DNA of 47,507 nucleotides. Source: Geodermatophilus pulveris (GTDB lineage: Bacteria; Actinomycetota; Actinomycetes; Mycobacteriales; Geodermatophilaceae). Under the pieces are notes generated by a model that made no database searches, was not told the origin of the DNA, and saw only the letters and a program-made list of their open reading frames with translations. The translations under genes and the position numbers were made by a program. This document shows positions 1 through 7,049 of this stretch, one piece after another. Positions within the stretch are counted from its first letter, which is position 1, and each line of letters opens with the position of its first letter. The stretch lies in contig NZ_FZOO01000015.1 of assembly GCF_900188375.1 (NCBI RefSeq), forward strand, positions 1 through 47,507, written 5' to 3'.

Positions 1-85
1 CCCATTCCGAACCCGGAAGCTAAGCCTCTCAGCGCCGATGGTACTGCCCCGGAGACGGGGTGGGAGAGTAGGACGCCGCCGGACG
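1..85 (+). rRNA. rrf: 5S ribosomal RNA, 3' part
   Basis: The window opens inside a 5S rRNA gene. The conserved CCGAACCCGGAAGCTAAG block is at about 7-24, the GGTACTGCCCCGGAGACGGGG region at about 40-60 and the GGGAGAGTAGGACGCCGCC 3' arm at about 62-80. About 30-35 nt of the 5' end lie outside the window, so this is the end of an rrn operon. The exact 3' end (83-86) is an estimate from the family pattern. Confidence 0.93.
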
Positions 86-94
86 ACCATTCCC

Positions 95-130
95 GAACGG
101 GGGTCAGAGCCTGTGCTCTGGCCCCCGTTC
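95..130 (+). terminator. rrn operon terminator hairpin
   Basis: A 16-bp stem (95-110 with 115-130, one G-U pair) closes a 4-nt loop immediately after the 5S gene. The stem is GC-rich and is followed by a short T-containing stretch rather than a long U-tract. This is typical of strong intrinsic terminators at the end of actinobacterial rrn operons. Confidence 0.85.
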
Positions 131-194
131 TGCTGTTCCCGACACATCTGCAGCACCGCGCGTGCTGCACTCACCCCGAGGTGCGCAGACGTCC

Positions 195-1997
195 ATGACA
201 TCACCGCGACGAGGCGCCGGCGGGTCCGGCGGACAGGCACCGCGAGGAGGTCGCGGCGCCTCCGGGCAGGGCCGTCCGCAGGGGTCCGGCGCGGGCTCGC
301 GGGCGGGCGCCGGCGGCCGCGGCGGCCAGGGTGCCTGGCAGGGCCGCCGTCCCGCGGCCGGCCGGTCGGGGGAGCCCCGCAGCAGCAACTGGCAGGACCG
401 CCGTCCCGACGCGGAGCGGCCCCGCCGTCGCCCCGAGAGCGCTGACGGCCGCGGCCAGGGCGCACCGCAGCAGGACCGGCGCCGTCGCCCCGAGAGCGGT
501 GACGGCCGCGGCCGGGGCGCACCGCAGCAGGACCGGCGCCCGCAGCGCGACGGCGGCTCCGCGCCCGGCGCCCGCCGGGAGTGGCAGGACCGCCGTGCCC
601 AGCCCGGCCACGGCCGGGAAGACCGGCCGGCCGGTCGCGGTACCGGCGGCGGTGCGCCGCGCCGGGAGTGGCAGGAGCGCCGCCCGCAGGGCGACGGCGG
701 CCGCGACGACCGCGGCGGCTGGCAGCAGCGCCGGCCCCAGGGTGACCGCACCGGCGCCGGCCGCCCCGAGTGGCGCGACCGCCGCCCCGCGGGTGAGCGC
801 GGCCGCGACGACCGCACCGGCCGGCCGGAGGGCGCTCGCCCCACCGGCGGCGGCTGGCAGGACCGGCGACCGTCGGGGGAGCGGCCGCAGGGCGTGCGGA
901 CCGGTTGGCGCGACCGGCCGCGCGGCGAGCGTCCCGAGCCGGCCCGCGACCGGCGGGACGGGCCGCCGCAGCGCTCCGGCGGTCCGCGGTCCGGCTACCA
1001 GTCCCGCGAGGGGCGCCCGGGCGCGCCGCGGGGCGACCGGCGGGACCGCCGTCCCGCCGACGACCGCCGCGGGCGACCCGAGGGCGGCCGGTCCCCGGCC
1101 GGTGACCGGGAGCGCACCCCACCCCTCCCCGCGGGACCCGAGGTGCCCGACTGGGCCGACCCGCGTGACCTCGACCGGTCGGTGCGCGCGGCGCTGCGCG
1201 GCCTGGAGCCGCGCAACGCGGAGCGCGTCGCCGGGCACCTGGTCGTGGCCGGCACGCTCGTCGACGACCGGCCCGAGGAGGCCCTGGCGCACGCCCGCGC
1301 CGCCCGCGACCGCGCGTCCCGCGTCGCCGTCGTCCGCGAGGCGGTCGGCGTGGCCGCCTACCACGCCGGGGACTACGCCGAGGCGGCCCGCGAGCTGCGC
1401 GCCTACCGGCGGATGAGCGGCGACGAGGGCTACCGGGCGGTGCTCGCCGACTGCGAGCGCGCCCTCGGCCGCCCGGAGGTCGCGCTGCGCCTGGTCCGCG
1501 AGGCGCTGACCGACCGGCCGGACGAGGGGGAGACCGTGGAGCTGCGCCTGGTCGAGGCCGGCGCGCGCGCCGACCTCGGCGAGCTGCCCGCGGCGCGCCT
1601 CGTCCTGGAGGGTCTGCTGGGCGGCCGCCCGCGGCCGGAGTCGGTCGACCTGACCGACCCCGCGCTGCTGCGGGTGGCCACCGCGTACGCCGACCTGCTC
1701 GCGGCGGGCGGCGAGGAGGAGCTCGCCGGCGCGTGGCAGGCCGCGGTCGCCGAGCACACCCCGGAGGAGTCCGACGTCGAGTTCTCCGAGGAGGAGCTGC
1801 CGGTCACCGGCGACGCGACCGGGGGCACCGGGTCACCGGCCGACGCGGGGGCCGGCGAGACCGAGGTCCTGGACGTGGACGACGTCGACGACGAGGGCGC
1901 GGGCGGCGCCTACGACTTCACCGGCGACGTCGAGGCCGAGGTCGCCGAGCTGCTCGGCGAGGACGCGCCCGCCGAGGGACCCGCCCCGGGGCACTGA
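195..1997 (+). CDS. Arg/Gly-rich disordered protein with helical-repeat (TPR-like) C-terminal domain
   Basis: The 600-aa product has two parts. Residues 1 to about 310 are extremely rich in Arg, Gly, Pro, Asp and Gln, with recurrent WQDRRP/WQERRP/WRDRRP units that recall RGG-type disordered segments. From about residue 315 there is a folded alpha-helical region with TPR-like spacing, then an acidic tail. Actinobacterial TPR proteins with basic low-complexity N-termini are known, but no molecular role is established; RNA binding is only an inference from composition and the neighbouring rrn operon. The ATG at 195 was chosen; a GTG at 162 in frame would add 11 residues, and neither has a clear Shine-Dalgarno. 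The long reading frames on the other strand are GC-driven shadows. Confidence 0.8.
   Translation: MTSPRRGAGGSGGQAPRGGRGASGQGRPQGSGAGSRAGAGGRGGQGAWQGRRPAAGRSGEPRSSNWQDRRPDAERPRRRPESADGRGQGAPQQDRRRRPESGDGRGRGAPQQDRRPQRDGGSAPGARREWQDRRAQPGHGREDRPAGRGTGGGAPRREWQERRPQGDGGRDDRGGWQQRRPQGDRTGAGRPEWRDRRPAGERGRDDRTGRPEGARPTGGGWQDRRPSGERPQGVRTGWRDRPRGERPEPARDRRDGPPQRSGGPRSGYQSREGRPGAPRGDRRDRRPADDRRGRPEGGRSPAGDRERTPPLPAGPEVPDWADPRDLDRSVRAALRGLEPRNAERVAGHLVVAGTLVDDRPEEALAHARAARDRASRVAVVREAVGVAAYHAGDYAEAARELRAYRRMSGDEGYRAVLADCERALGRPEVALRLVREALTDRPDEGETVELRLVEAGARADLGELPAARLVLEGLLGGRPRPESVDLTDPALLRVATAYADLLAAGGEEELAGAWQAAVAEHTPEESDVEFSEEELPVTGDATGGTGSPADAGAGETEVLDVDDVDDEGAGGAYDFTGDVEAEVAELLGEDAPAEGPAPGH
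424..537 (+). repeat. 57-bp tandem duplication (19 codons, two copies)
   Basis: Positions 424-480 and 481-537 are the same 57-bp unit with two mismatches. It encodes two successive blocks of the type RRRPES(A/G)DGRG(Q/R)GAPQQD in the disordered N-terminus of the Arg/Gly-rich protein. The period is a multiple of three, so the frame is kept. The near identity suggests a recent duplication. Confidence 0.9.
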
Positions 1998-2084
1998 CCC
2001 CCGACAGCGCGGCGCGCGTCGTCCACACCCACCGGCCCGGTCCACAGACCGGCGCCGGGCCTGGTCCGGGCCCGGCGGGCCGGT

Positions 2085-2090
2085 GAGGCT
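2085..2090 (+). promoter_or_regulatory. Putative -10 element of leaderless ssb
   Basis: GAGGCT lies 6 nt before the ATG at 2097, and no Shine-Dalgarno precedes that ATG. This matches the spacing of the other apparent leaderless promoters here (TANNNT-like, 6-8 nt, start codon). No -35 element is evident. Confidence 0.45.
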
Positions 2091-2096
2091 GCGGTC

Positions 2097-2453
2097 ATGA
2101 GCGTGGCTGTGATCGACCGGAACGACGTGGTGCTCCGCGGGCGGCTGTCCGCCCCGGCGGAGCTGCGGACGCTGCCCAGCGGCGACATGCTGGTCAGCTT
2201 CCGCCTGGTGGTGCGCCGGCCCGAGCCGCGCGCCCGGGGTCAGTCGGTCGACGTGCTGCCCTGCATCACCTACGACCGCGCCCTGCAGCGCCGCGTCGCC
2301 GCGTGGCAAGCCGGGGACGTCGTGGAGGTCGAGGGCGCGCTGCAGCGCCGGTTCTGGCGCACCGGGAGCGGCACCGCGTCGGTCACCGAGGTGAACTGCC
2401 GGCGCGGGCGGAAGGTGCCGCGCTCCGCGGGGCCCGACGCGCGCACGGCGTGA
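2097..2453 (+). CDS. ssb: Single-stranded DNA-binding protein, short form
   Basis: The 118-aa protein has a single OB-fold of the SSB family: an N-terminal NDVVLRGRLS strand, SFRLVVRR, the PCITYD region, and AWQAGDVVEVEGALQRRFW near residues 70-90. It should bind single-stranded DNA during replication, repair or recombination. It is far shorter than housekeeping actinobacterial SSB (about 150-180 aa) and lacks the long Gly/Pro linker and acidic DDDxPF-type tip that recruits partners, so it is probably a paralogue of the main SSB. It converges on the DUF1015 gene, with 8 bp between stop codons. The start has no ribosome-binding site and appears leaderless. Confidence 0.85.
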   Translation: MSVAVIDRNDVVLRGRLSAPAELRTLPSGDMLVSFRLVVRRPEPRARGQSVDVLPCITYDRALQRRVAAWQAGDVVEVEGALQRRFWRTGSGTASVTEVNCRRGRKVPRSAGPDARTA

Positions 2454-2461
2454 TCGTCCGG

Positions 2462-3769
2462 TCAGTCCCCGTGCGGTCGCAGCACCAGCCCGGTCCGCGG
2501 CTTCGGCACGAACAGCGTCGACTTCCGCGGCATGCGGGCGCCGGCCCGGGCCACGGCGGCCACGTCGGCCGGCGAGGGCGCCCGCAGCAGCAGCGCCACG
2601 CCGCGCGAGGCACGGGCACCCTCCAGCGCCGCGGCGACGCCGTGGGCGACCAGGACCCCGGCGGGGTCGTCGGCGCGGCCCCACAGCCGCCGCACCAGTC
2701 CGTGGTGGACCAGCACCACGTCCAGCCCGCGCCAGGCCGCAGGCGCCTCGGGGGGCACCGCGCCGGTGACCCGGCCCGACGGCCGGTCCAGCCGCACCAG
2801 CCGGGAGCCGTCGCTGACCAGCACGCCGGTCTCCCCGGGGTCGGCCAGCCAGCGCGCCACCTCGCGCCCGGCGCCCCCGGCTGCGGCCGGGAGCGCGGTC
2901 AGGCGGAAGCCGGCCGAGGCCGCGGCGACCGCCTCGTCGAGCGCCAGCTCGGGCACCACCCGGTGGATGGGGTCCACCCGCAGCCCGCCCGGCCCCATCG
3001 GGGTGAGCAGTGCCAGGATCTCCCGCGCCCCGTGGGCGCGCGCCGCGGCGAAGCGGTGGTGGCCGTCGGCGATGACCGCGCCGGTGCCCGCGAGCGCCGC
3101 GGTCACCCGGGCGGTGAGGTCCGGGTCGGCCACCCGCCACAGGGCGTGACGGACGCCGTCGGCGTCGGTGAGCTCCAGCGCCGGGGTGCCGCGCCGTCCT
3201 GCCGCGGCGAGCGCCGGCACGTCGGGGTGCGGGTCGTGCGCCAGCACGATCGGCTCCAGGTCGGTCGCGGTGGCCGCGAGCAGCGCCCGGCGCCCCTCCA
3301 CGGCCGCCGGGACGGTGTCCTCGTGCGGCAGCACCGCGCGGGAGCCGGTCGCCGGGAGCCCCACCGCGCCCAGCCAGCCGACGGTCTCCGGCGCGCCGCC
3401 GGCCGGTCGCAGGGCGTAGACCCACAGCGCGGGCTCGGCGTCCCGCTCGAGCACCCCGGTGCGCTCCCAGTCCCGCAGCGCCGCGGCCGCCCCGGCCACC
3501 GAGCGCTGCACCCCGCCGTCCCCCGGACCGCCGTCTCCGGGGCCGCCGGGTCCCGCCGCGACGCCCGGCAGGATGAGGCGCACGATGTTGTGCGGGTCGG
3601 CGGCGGTCAGCCGGTCCCGGCCCTCGGGGGTGACCAGGTCGTAGGCTGGCGAGCTGACCCTGGCCAGCGCGCCGGGGTCCCGTCGGTGGTAGGTCAGCGC
3701 GCGGAAGGGCCGGACCCGGAGCCCGGACGCGGCTGCTGGGGGCGGGGGGTCCGCCGGCGACGAGGGCAC
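2462..3769 (-). CDS. DUF1015 family protein
   Basis: The 435-aa protein matches the DUF1015 (COG4198) family: an N-terminal RPFRALTYHRRDPG...SSPAYDLVTPEGRDRL, NIVRLILPG at about residue 65, and IADGHHRFAAARAHG in the middle. The DGHHR motif resembles that of ParB/SerK-like enzymes, so a nucleotide- or phosphate-linked role is possible, but the family's function is not settled and none is assigned. The GTG start at 3769 follows a TACGAT -10-like hexamer by 6 nt without a Shine-Dalgarno, so the transcript is probably leaderless. It is divergent from the TPR gene at 3865. Confidence 0.88.
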   Translation of the reverse strand: MPSSPADPPPPAAASGLRVRPFRALTYHRRDPGALARVSSPAYDLVTPEGRDRLTAADPHNIVRLILPGVAAGPGGPGDGGPGDGGVQRSVAGAAAALRDWERTGVLERDAEPALWVYALRPAGGAPETVGWLGAVGLPATGSRAVLPHEDTVPAAVEGRRALLAATATDLEPIVLAHDPHPDVPALAAAGRRGTPALELTDADGVRHALWRVADPDLTARVTAALAGTGAVIADGHHRFAAARAHGAREILALLTPMGPGGLRVDPIHRVVPELALDEAVAAASAGFRLTALPAAAGGAGREVARWLADPGETGVLVSDGSRLVRLDRPSGRVTGAVPPEAPAAWRGLDVVLVHHGLVRRLWGRADDPAGVLVAHGVAAALEGARASRGVALLLRAPSPADVAAVARAGARMPRKSTLFVPKPRTGLVLRPHGD

Positions 3770-3775
3770 GAGCAG

Positions 3776-3781
3776 ATCGTA
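3776..3781 (-). promoter_or_regulatory. Putative -10 element of leaderless DUF1015 gene
   Basis: Read on the minus strand, TACGAT is followed by 6 nt and then GTG (3769-3767). This fits the TANNNT consensus of actinobacterial sigma-70-type promoters, with transcription starting at or next to the start codon. Confidence 0.55.
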
Positions 3782-3864
3782 GGAGGGCTGCGCTCCGGGG
3801 CGCGGCCGTCGCCGGACCGGCGGCGTCGACAGCGCCGGGCGGCGCCCGGAGCGAGGGGGAGACG

Positions 3865-4260
3865 GTGGACGAGACGGGGGTCCCCGACGGCGGGGTCTAC
3901 GACTGGTACCAGCGCGGGCTGGAGCTGCTGGCCAACCGGGACCCGGCGGCGGCCGCCACCCTGCTCGCCCGCGCCGCCGCGGCCGAGCCCGGCTCGCGCA
4001 GCCTGCTGGAGGCGCTGGCGCGGGCGCAGTACGACGCCGGCCGCTACGAGGAGGCCGTGGGCACCTTTCGCGAGCTCACCGCCGGCAACCCGGCCGACGA
4101 CTACGCCCAGTTCGGCCTCGGCCTGGCGGCCAGCCGGGCCGGCGACCTGGACCTGGCCGCCGAGCACCTGGCCCTGGCCGTGGCGATGCGCCCGGACGTC
4201 GGTCACTACTCCCGCGCGCTGCGCGGGGTCCGCGCCCGCCGGGACGGGGAGACCTCGTGA
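3865..4260 (+). CDS. Small tetratricopeptide repeat protein (Rv1691-like)
   Basis: The 131-aa protein is built of TPR-like helix pairs: YDWYQRGLELLANRDPAAAATLLARAAAAEPGS, then ALARAQYDAGRYEEAVGTFRELTAGNPADD, then FGLGLAASRAGDLDLAAEHLALAVAMRPD. TPRs mediate protein-protein contacts; no partner is evident. The GTG start has a purine-rich site (GAGGGGGAG) just upstream. The stop overlaps the start of the HAD phosphatase gene by 4 bases (GTGA), so the two are translationally coupled. Gene order matches M. tuberculosis Rv1691-Rv1692. Confidence 0.85.
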   Translation: MDETGVPDGGVYDWYQRGLELLANRDPAAAATLLARAAAAEPGSRSLLEALARAQYDAGRYEEAVGTFRELTAGNPADDYAQFGLGLAASRAGDLDLAAEHLALAVAMRPDVGHYSRALRGVRARRDGETS

Positions 4261-5342
4261 CCGCACCGCGGGTGCCGCTGGCCGGCGGGGCCGCCGTCGC
4301 GCCGTGCCGGGTGTACGACGTCGCGCTGCTCGACCTCGACGGGGTGGTCTACGTCGGCCCCGAGGCGGTGCCCGGCGTCCCCGGGGCGCTCGCGGCCGCG
4401 CGCGCGGCCGGCATGCGGCTCGGGTTCGTCACCAACAACGCCTCCCGCACCCCGGAGGAGGTCGCCGCGCACCTCACCGACCTCGCCGTCCCGGCCGGCC
4501 CCCCGGACGTCATCACCAGCTCGCAGGCGGCGGCCACGGTCGTCGCCCAGCGGCTGGGTGCCGGCGCCCGCGTGCTGCCGGTCGGCGGACCGGGGGTCGC
4601 CGCTGCGCTCCGGGCGGCCGGCCTCGCCGTGGTGTCCCGGGCCGAGGAGCAGCCGCGGGCGGTGGTGCAGGGCTACGGCCGCGACGTGGGGTGGACCGAG
4701 CTGGCCGAGGCCGTGGTGGCGGTCCGCAACGGCGCCGAGCACGTCGCCACCAACGCCGACGCGACCATCCCCTCGGCGCACGGGCCGCTGCCGGGGAACG
4801 GCGCCCTGGTGGGCGTGGTCAGCGGCGTCACCGGCCGGCCCCCGCTGGTCACCGGCAAGCCCGACCCGGCGATGCACGCCGAGTGCGTCCGGCGCACCGG
4901 GGCCCGGCGGCCGCTGGTCGTGGGCGACCGGCTGGACACCGACGTCGAGGGCGGGCGCCGGGCGGCGGCGGCCACCCTGCTCGTGCTCAGCGGCGTCACC
5001 AACCCGGCCACCCTGCTGGCCGCGGGCCCCGCGCGCCGGCCGGACCTGCTGGCCCCCGACGCCGGCGGCCTGCTCACCACGCACCCCCCGGTGACCGCCG
5101 AGGACGGCGGGTGGCGCTGCGGCGGGTGGGTCGCCCGGGTCGGCGGCGGGGCCGCGGACGGCGCGCTGCGGCTGGGCCGGGACGCGGCCGGGGCGGCGGC
5201 GGACGCCGACGGGCTCGACGGGCTGCGCGCGATGTGCGTCGCGCACTGGGCCCGCCACCCCGGCGCGGCGGCACCGGCGCCGGTGGCCGCCGCCGACGAG
5301 GCCGCCGCGGCCGTGCTCCGGCGGTGGGGGCTGGGCGGCTGA
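4257..5342 (+). CDS. HAD-superfamily phosphatase (NagD type, Rv1692-like) with C-terminal extension
   Basis: The 361-aa protein has the HAD motifs: LLDLDGVVYVG at about residue 25 (motif I nucleophile Asp), VTNNASRTPEEV (motif II region), TGKPDPAMH (motif III Lys) and VVGDRLDTDVEGGRRA (motif IV). The NagD-type cap contains HVATNADATIPSAHG. The M. tuberculosis orthologue Rv1692 has been described as a glycerol-3-phosphate phosphatase acting in glycerophospholipid recycling, with a GNAT-like C-terminal region; the extra ~90 residues here (WRCGGWVARVGGGAADGALRLG...) fit that. Substrate is inferred from family and synteny. GTG start overlaps the TPR gene stop. Confidence 0.87.
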   Translation: MTAPRVPLAGGAAVAPCRVYDVALLDLDGVVYVGPEAVPGVPGALAAARAAGMRLGFVTNNASRTPEEVAAHLTDLAVPAGPPDVITSSQAAATVVAQRLGAGARVLPVGGPGVAAALRAAGLAVVSRAEEQPRAVVQGYGRDVGWTELAEAVVAVRNGAEHVATNADATIPSAHGPLPGNGALVGVVSGVTGRPPLVTGKPDPAMHAECVRRTGARRPLVVGDRLDTDVEGGRRAAAATLLVLSGVTNPATLLAAGPARRPDLLAPDAGGLLTTHPPVTAEDGGWRCGGWVARVGGGAADGALRLGRDAAGAAADADGLDGLRAMCVAHWARHPGAAAPAPVAAADEAAAAVLRRWGLGG

Positions 5343-5361
5343 GGTGGCCGGGGGTCCGTCC

Positions 5362-5378
5362 GGCCCTCCCGCAGGGCC
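5362..5378. terminator. Hairpin between convergent genes
   Basis: GGCCCT (5362-5367) pairs perfectly with AGGGCC (5373-5378) around a 5-nt loop. It lies in the 67-bp gap where the HAD gene (+) and the SCP2-like gene (-) converge. There is no U-tract; it could act in either direction. Confidence 0.45.
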
Positions 5379-5409
5379 CCGTCGCCGGGCCCGTGCCGAG
5401 GGGCCGTCC

Positions 5410-5748
5410 TCAGAGGAGCGTGCGCAGCCGGAGCATGTCGCGCAGGCCGGCCTCCAGTTTCACGCGCCCCGACGCCCATGCCGAGCCGAAGGACAGCCGG
5501 CCCTCGGTCAGGGCGACCAGGTCGTCGCTGGCCATGGTGAACCGGATGTCGGCCTTCTCCAGCGACTGCTCGTCGGGCTCGGCGCGCAGCTCCCGGACCG
5601 TGCCCCTCGCCAGCCGGCCGCGGACGGTCTGCTCGAGGTCGGTCAGCCGGCAGGACAGGCTGCGGTCCAGGCCCTGTGCCGCCGGCTTGGCCGCGAGGTC
5701 GCCGAGGATGCCCTCCAGGGCCGTCATGCACTGCTCCATCGTCGCCAC
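5410..5748 (-). CDS. SCP2 sterol-binding domain protein
   Basis: The 112-aa protein resembles the SCP2 lipid/sterol-carrier fold: an N-terminal helix, then RSLSCRLTDLEQTVRGRLARGTVREL, ADIRFTMASDDLVALTEGRLSFGSAWASGRVKLEAGLRDMLRLRTLL. The (I/F)x(M/G)xxxDLxAL...G.lsf..A...Gk..l.G pattern is typical of stand-alone SCP2 proteins. These bind lipids in the cytoplasm; no substrate can be read from the sequence. The GTG at 5748 was chosen because GGGAGG lies about 9 nt upstream; an ATG at 5739 is the alternative. The gene is convergent with the HAD gene and divergent from the tlyA operon. Confidence 0.78.
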   Translation of the reverse strand: MATMEQCMTALEGILGDLAAKPAAQGLDRSLSCRLTDLEQTVRGRLARGTVRELRAEPDEQSLEKADIRFTMASDDLVALTEGRLSFGSAWASGRVKLEAGLRDMLRLRTLL

Positions 5749-5788
5749 GCGGGCACGCCTCCCAGGGTTGGCCGGACCGGGCCGCCGA

Positions 5789-5794
5789 ACGCTA
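5789..5794 (-). promoter_or_regulatory. Putative -10 element for SCP2-like gene
   Basis: TAGCGT on the minus strand fits TANNNT and sits about 40 nt before the GTG at 5748, leaving a short leader with a GGGAGG ribosome-binding site. Confidence 0.4.
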
Positions 5795-5832
5795 GCGCCC
5801 GCCGCCGGACCGTGCGCGTCGGCCCCGGCCGG

Positions 5833-5838
5833 TACCCT
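5833..5838 (+). promoter_or_regulatory. Putative -10 element for tlyA operon
   Basis: TACCCT fits TANNNT and is the best candidate in the 179-bp divergent gap 5749-5927. It would start transcription near 5845, about 80 nt before the small gene at 5928. Confidence 0.4.
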
Positions 5839-5927
5839 CGCGGGCCGGGGGAGCAGCACCGGGCAGCGCCCGGAGCGCGGCCCCGACGTCCCGCCGGCCC
5901 GCCGCCGCCCACCCGAGAGGCCCAGCC

Positions 5928-6128
5928 ATGACCGAGCCGACCCGACCGGTCCCGGGGCCCCCCCGGCCCGGCCCGGGGCCGGTCCCGGCCGACCCCGCGG
6001 CGGCCGCGGCCGCGGCCGGTGCGGCGTTCGCCGACCTCGACCGGCGTCCGGTGACCGAGCACGTCGCCGTCTTCGAGGCCGAGCACGCCCGGCTGCAGCA
6101 CGAGCTCGGCACGATCGACCGGCTCTGA
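5928..6128 (+). CDS. Small conserved protein upstream of tlyA (Rv1693-like)
   Basis: The 66-aa product has a Pro/Ala-rich N-terminal half and a conserved C-terminal helix FADLDRRPVTEHVAVFEAEHARLQHELGTIDRL. A small protein of this kind precedes tlyA in mycobacteria (Rv1693) and other actinobacteria; its function is unknown. The stop overlaps the tlyA start (TGATG), so the genes are coupled. GAGAGGCC just upstream of the ATG serves as the ribosome-binding region. Confidence 0.8.
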   Translation: MTEPTRPVPGPPRPGPGPVPADPAAAAAAAGAAFADLDRRPVTEHVAVFEAEHARLQHELGTIDRL

Positions 6129-6925
6129 TGGTCCGCCGCAGCCGGCTCGACGCGGAGCTCGTGCGGCGCGGGCTGGCCCGCTCGCGCGAGCACGCCGTCG
6201 CGCTCATCGCCGAGGGCCGGGTCGCCGTCTCCGGGCGGGCCGCCAGCAAGCCCGCCACCGGCGTGGACGCCGACACCCCCGTGGTGGTGCGCACCGACCC
6301 CGACCGGCCCAGCTGGGTCTCCCGCGGGGCGCACAAGCTGCTCGGCGCGCTGGACGCCCTCCCCGTGCCGGTCGACGGACGCCGGGCCCTGGACGCCGGC
6401 GCCTCGACCGGTGGGTTCACCGAGGTGCTGCTGCGCCGCGGTGCCCGGGAGGTCGTGGCCGTCGACGTCGGGTACGGCGAGCTGGCCTGGTCGCTGCGCA
6501 CCGACGAGCGGGTGCGGGTGCTCGAGCGCACCAACGTCCGCACGCTCACGCCCGAGCAGGTGGGGGGCCCGGTCGACCTCGTCGTCGCCGACCTGTCCTT
6601 CATCTCCCTGCGGCTGGTGCTCCCGGCCCTCACCGCGTGCGCGACCGGCGCGGCGGACCTGCTGCCCATGGTGAAACCGCAGTTCGAGGTCGGCCGCGAG
6701 CGGCTCGGCGCCGGCGGCGTGGTGCGCGACCCGGCGCACCGGCGCGACGCCGTCCTGCAGGTGGCGCGGGCGGCCGCCGGGATCGGCTGGGGGACCGCCG
6801 GCGTGGTGGCCAGCCCGCTGCCCGGCCCCGCCGGCAACGTGGAGTTCTTCCTCTGGCTGCGCCGCGACGCCGGGCCGCCGCGGGAGGAGGACGTGCAGCG
6901 CGCCGTCGAGGACGGCCCCCGGTGA
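6128..6925 (+). CDS. tlyA: TlyA family rRNA 2'-O-methyltransferase
   Basis: The 265-aa protein starts with an S4 RNA-binding domain (MVRRSRLDAELVRRGLARSR...ALIAEGRVAVSG) and continues with an FtsJ-like Rossmann methyltransferase: ALDAGASTGGFTEVLL (SAM-binding motif I, about residue 85), DLVVADLSFISL (motif IV) and PMVKPQFEVGRE. In mycobacteria TlyA 2'-O-methylates 16S and 23S rRNA cytidines, and its loss gives capreomycin resistance. Length is normal. The ATG overlaps the previous stop by 1 base. Confidence 0.95.
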   Translation: MVRRSRLDAELVRRGLARSREHAVALIAEGRVAVSGRAASKPATGVDADTPVVVRTDPDRPSWVSRGAHKLLGALDALPVPVDGRRALDAGASTGGFTEVLLRRGAREVVAVDVGYGELAWSLRTDERVRVLERTNVRTLTPEQVGGPVDLVVADLSFISLRLVLPALTACATGAADLLPMVKPQFEVGRERLGAGGVVRDPAHRRDAVLQVARAAAGIGWGTAGVVASPLPGPAGNVEFFLWLRRDAGPPREEDVQRAVEDGPR

Positions 6926-7049
6926 GCCGTGCCCCCGACCGCCCGGCCGGCCGCAGCGGCCGTGGAGGACGCTGGACCGGGGCCGCCGGGTCCCCCCGGC
7001 ACACCGCGCCGTCCGGCACACCCCGGACGGGCACCGGCGAGGAGGAAGC

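Noticed and set aside
201..1757. Long open frame on the minus strand opposite the Arg/Gly-rich gene (about 518 codons), plus others such as 104-844
   Set aside because: High GC removes stop codons from shadow frames; no domain, no ribosome-binding site, and the plus-strand gene has the correct codon-position GC pattern.
2303..6925. A 1540-codon plus-strand frame ending in TlyA
   Set aside because: Only its last 265 codons match a family; the rest is antisense to DUF1015 and out of frame with the TPR and HAD genes.
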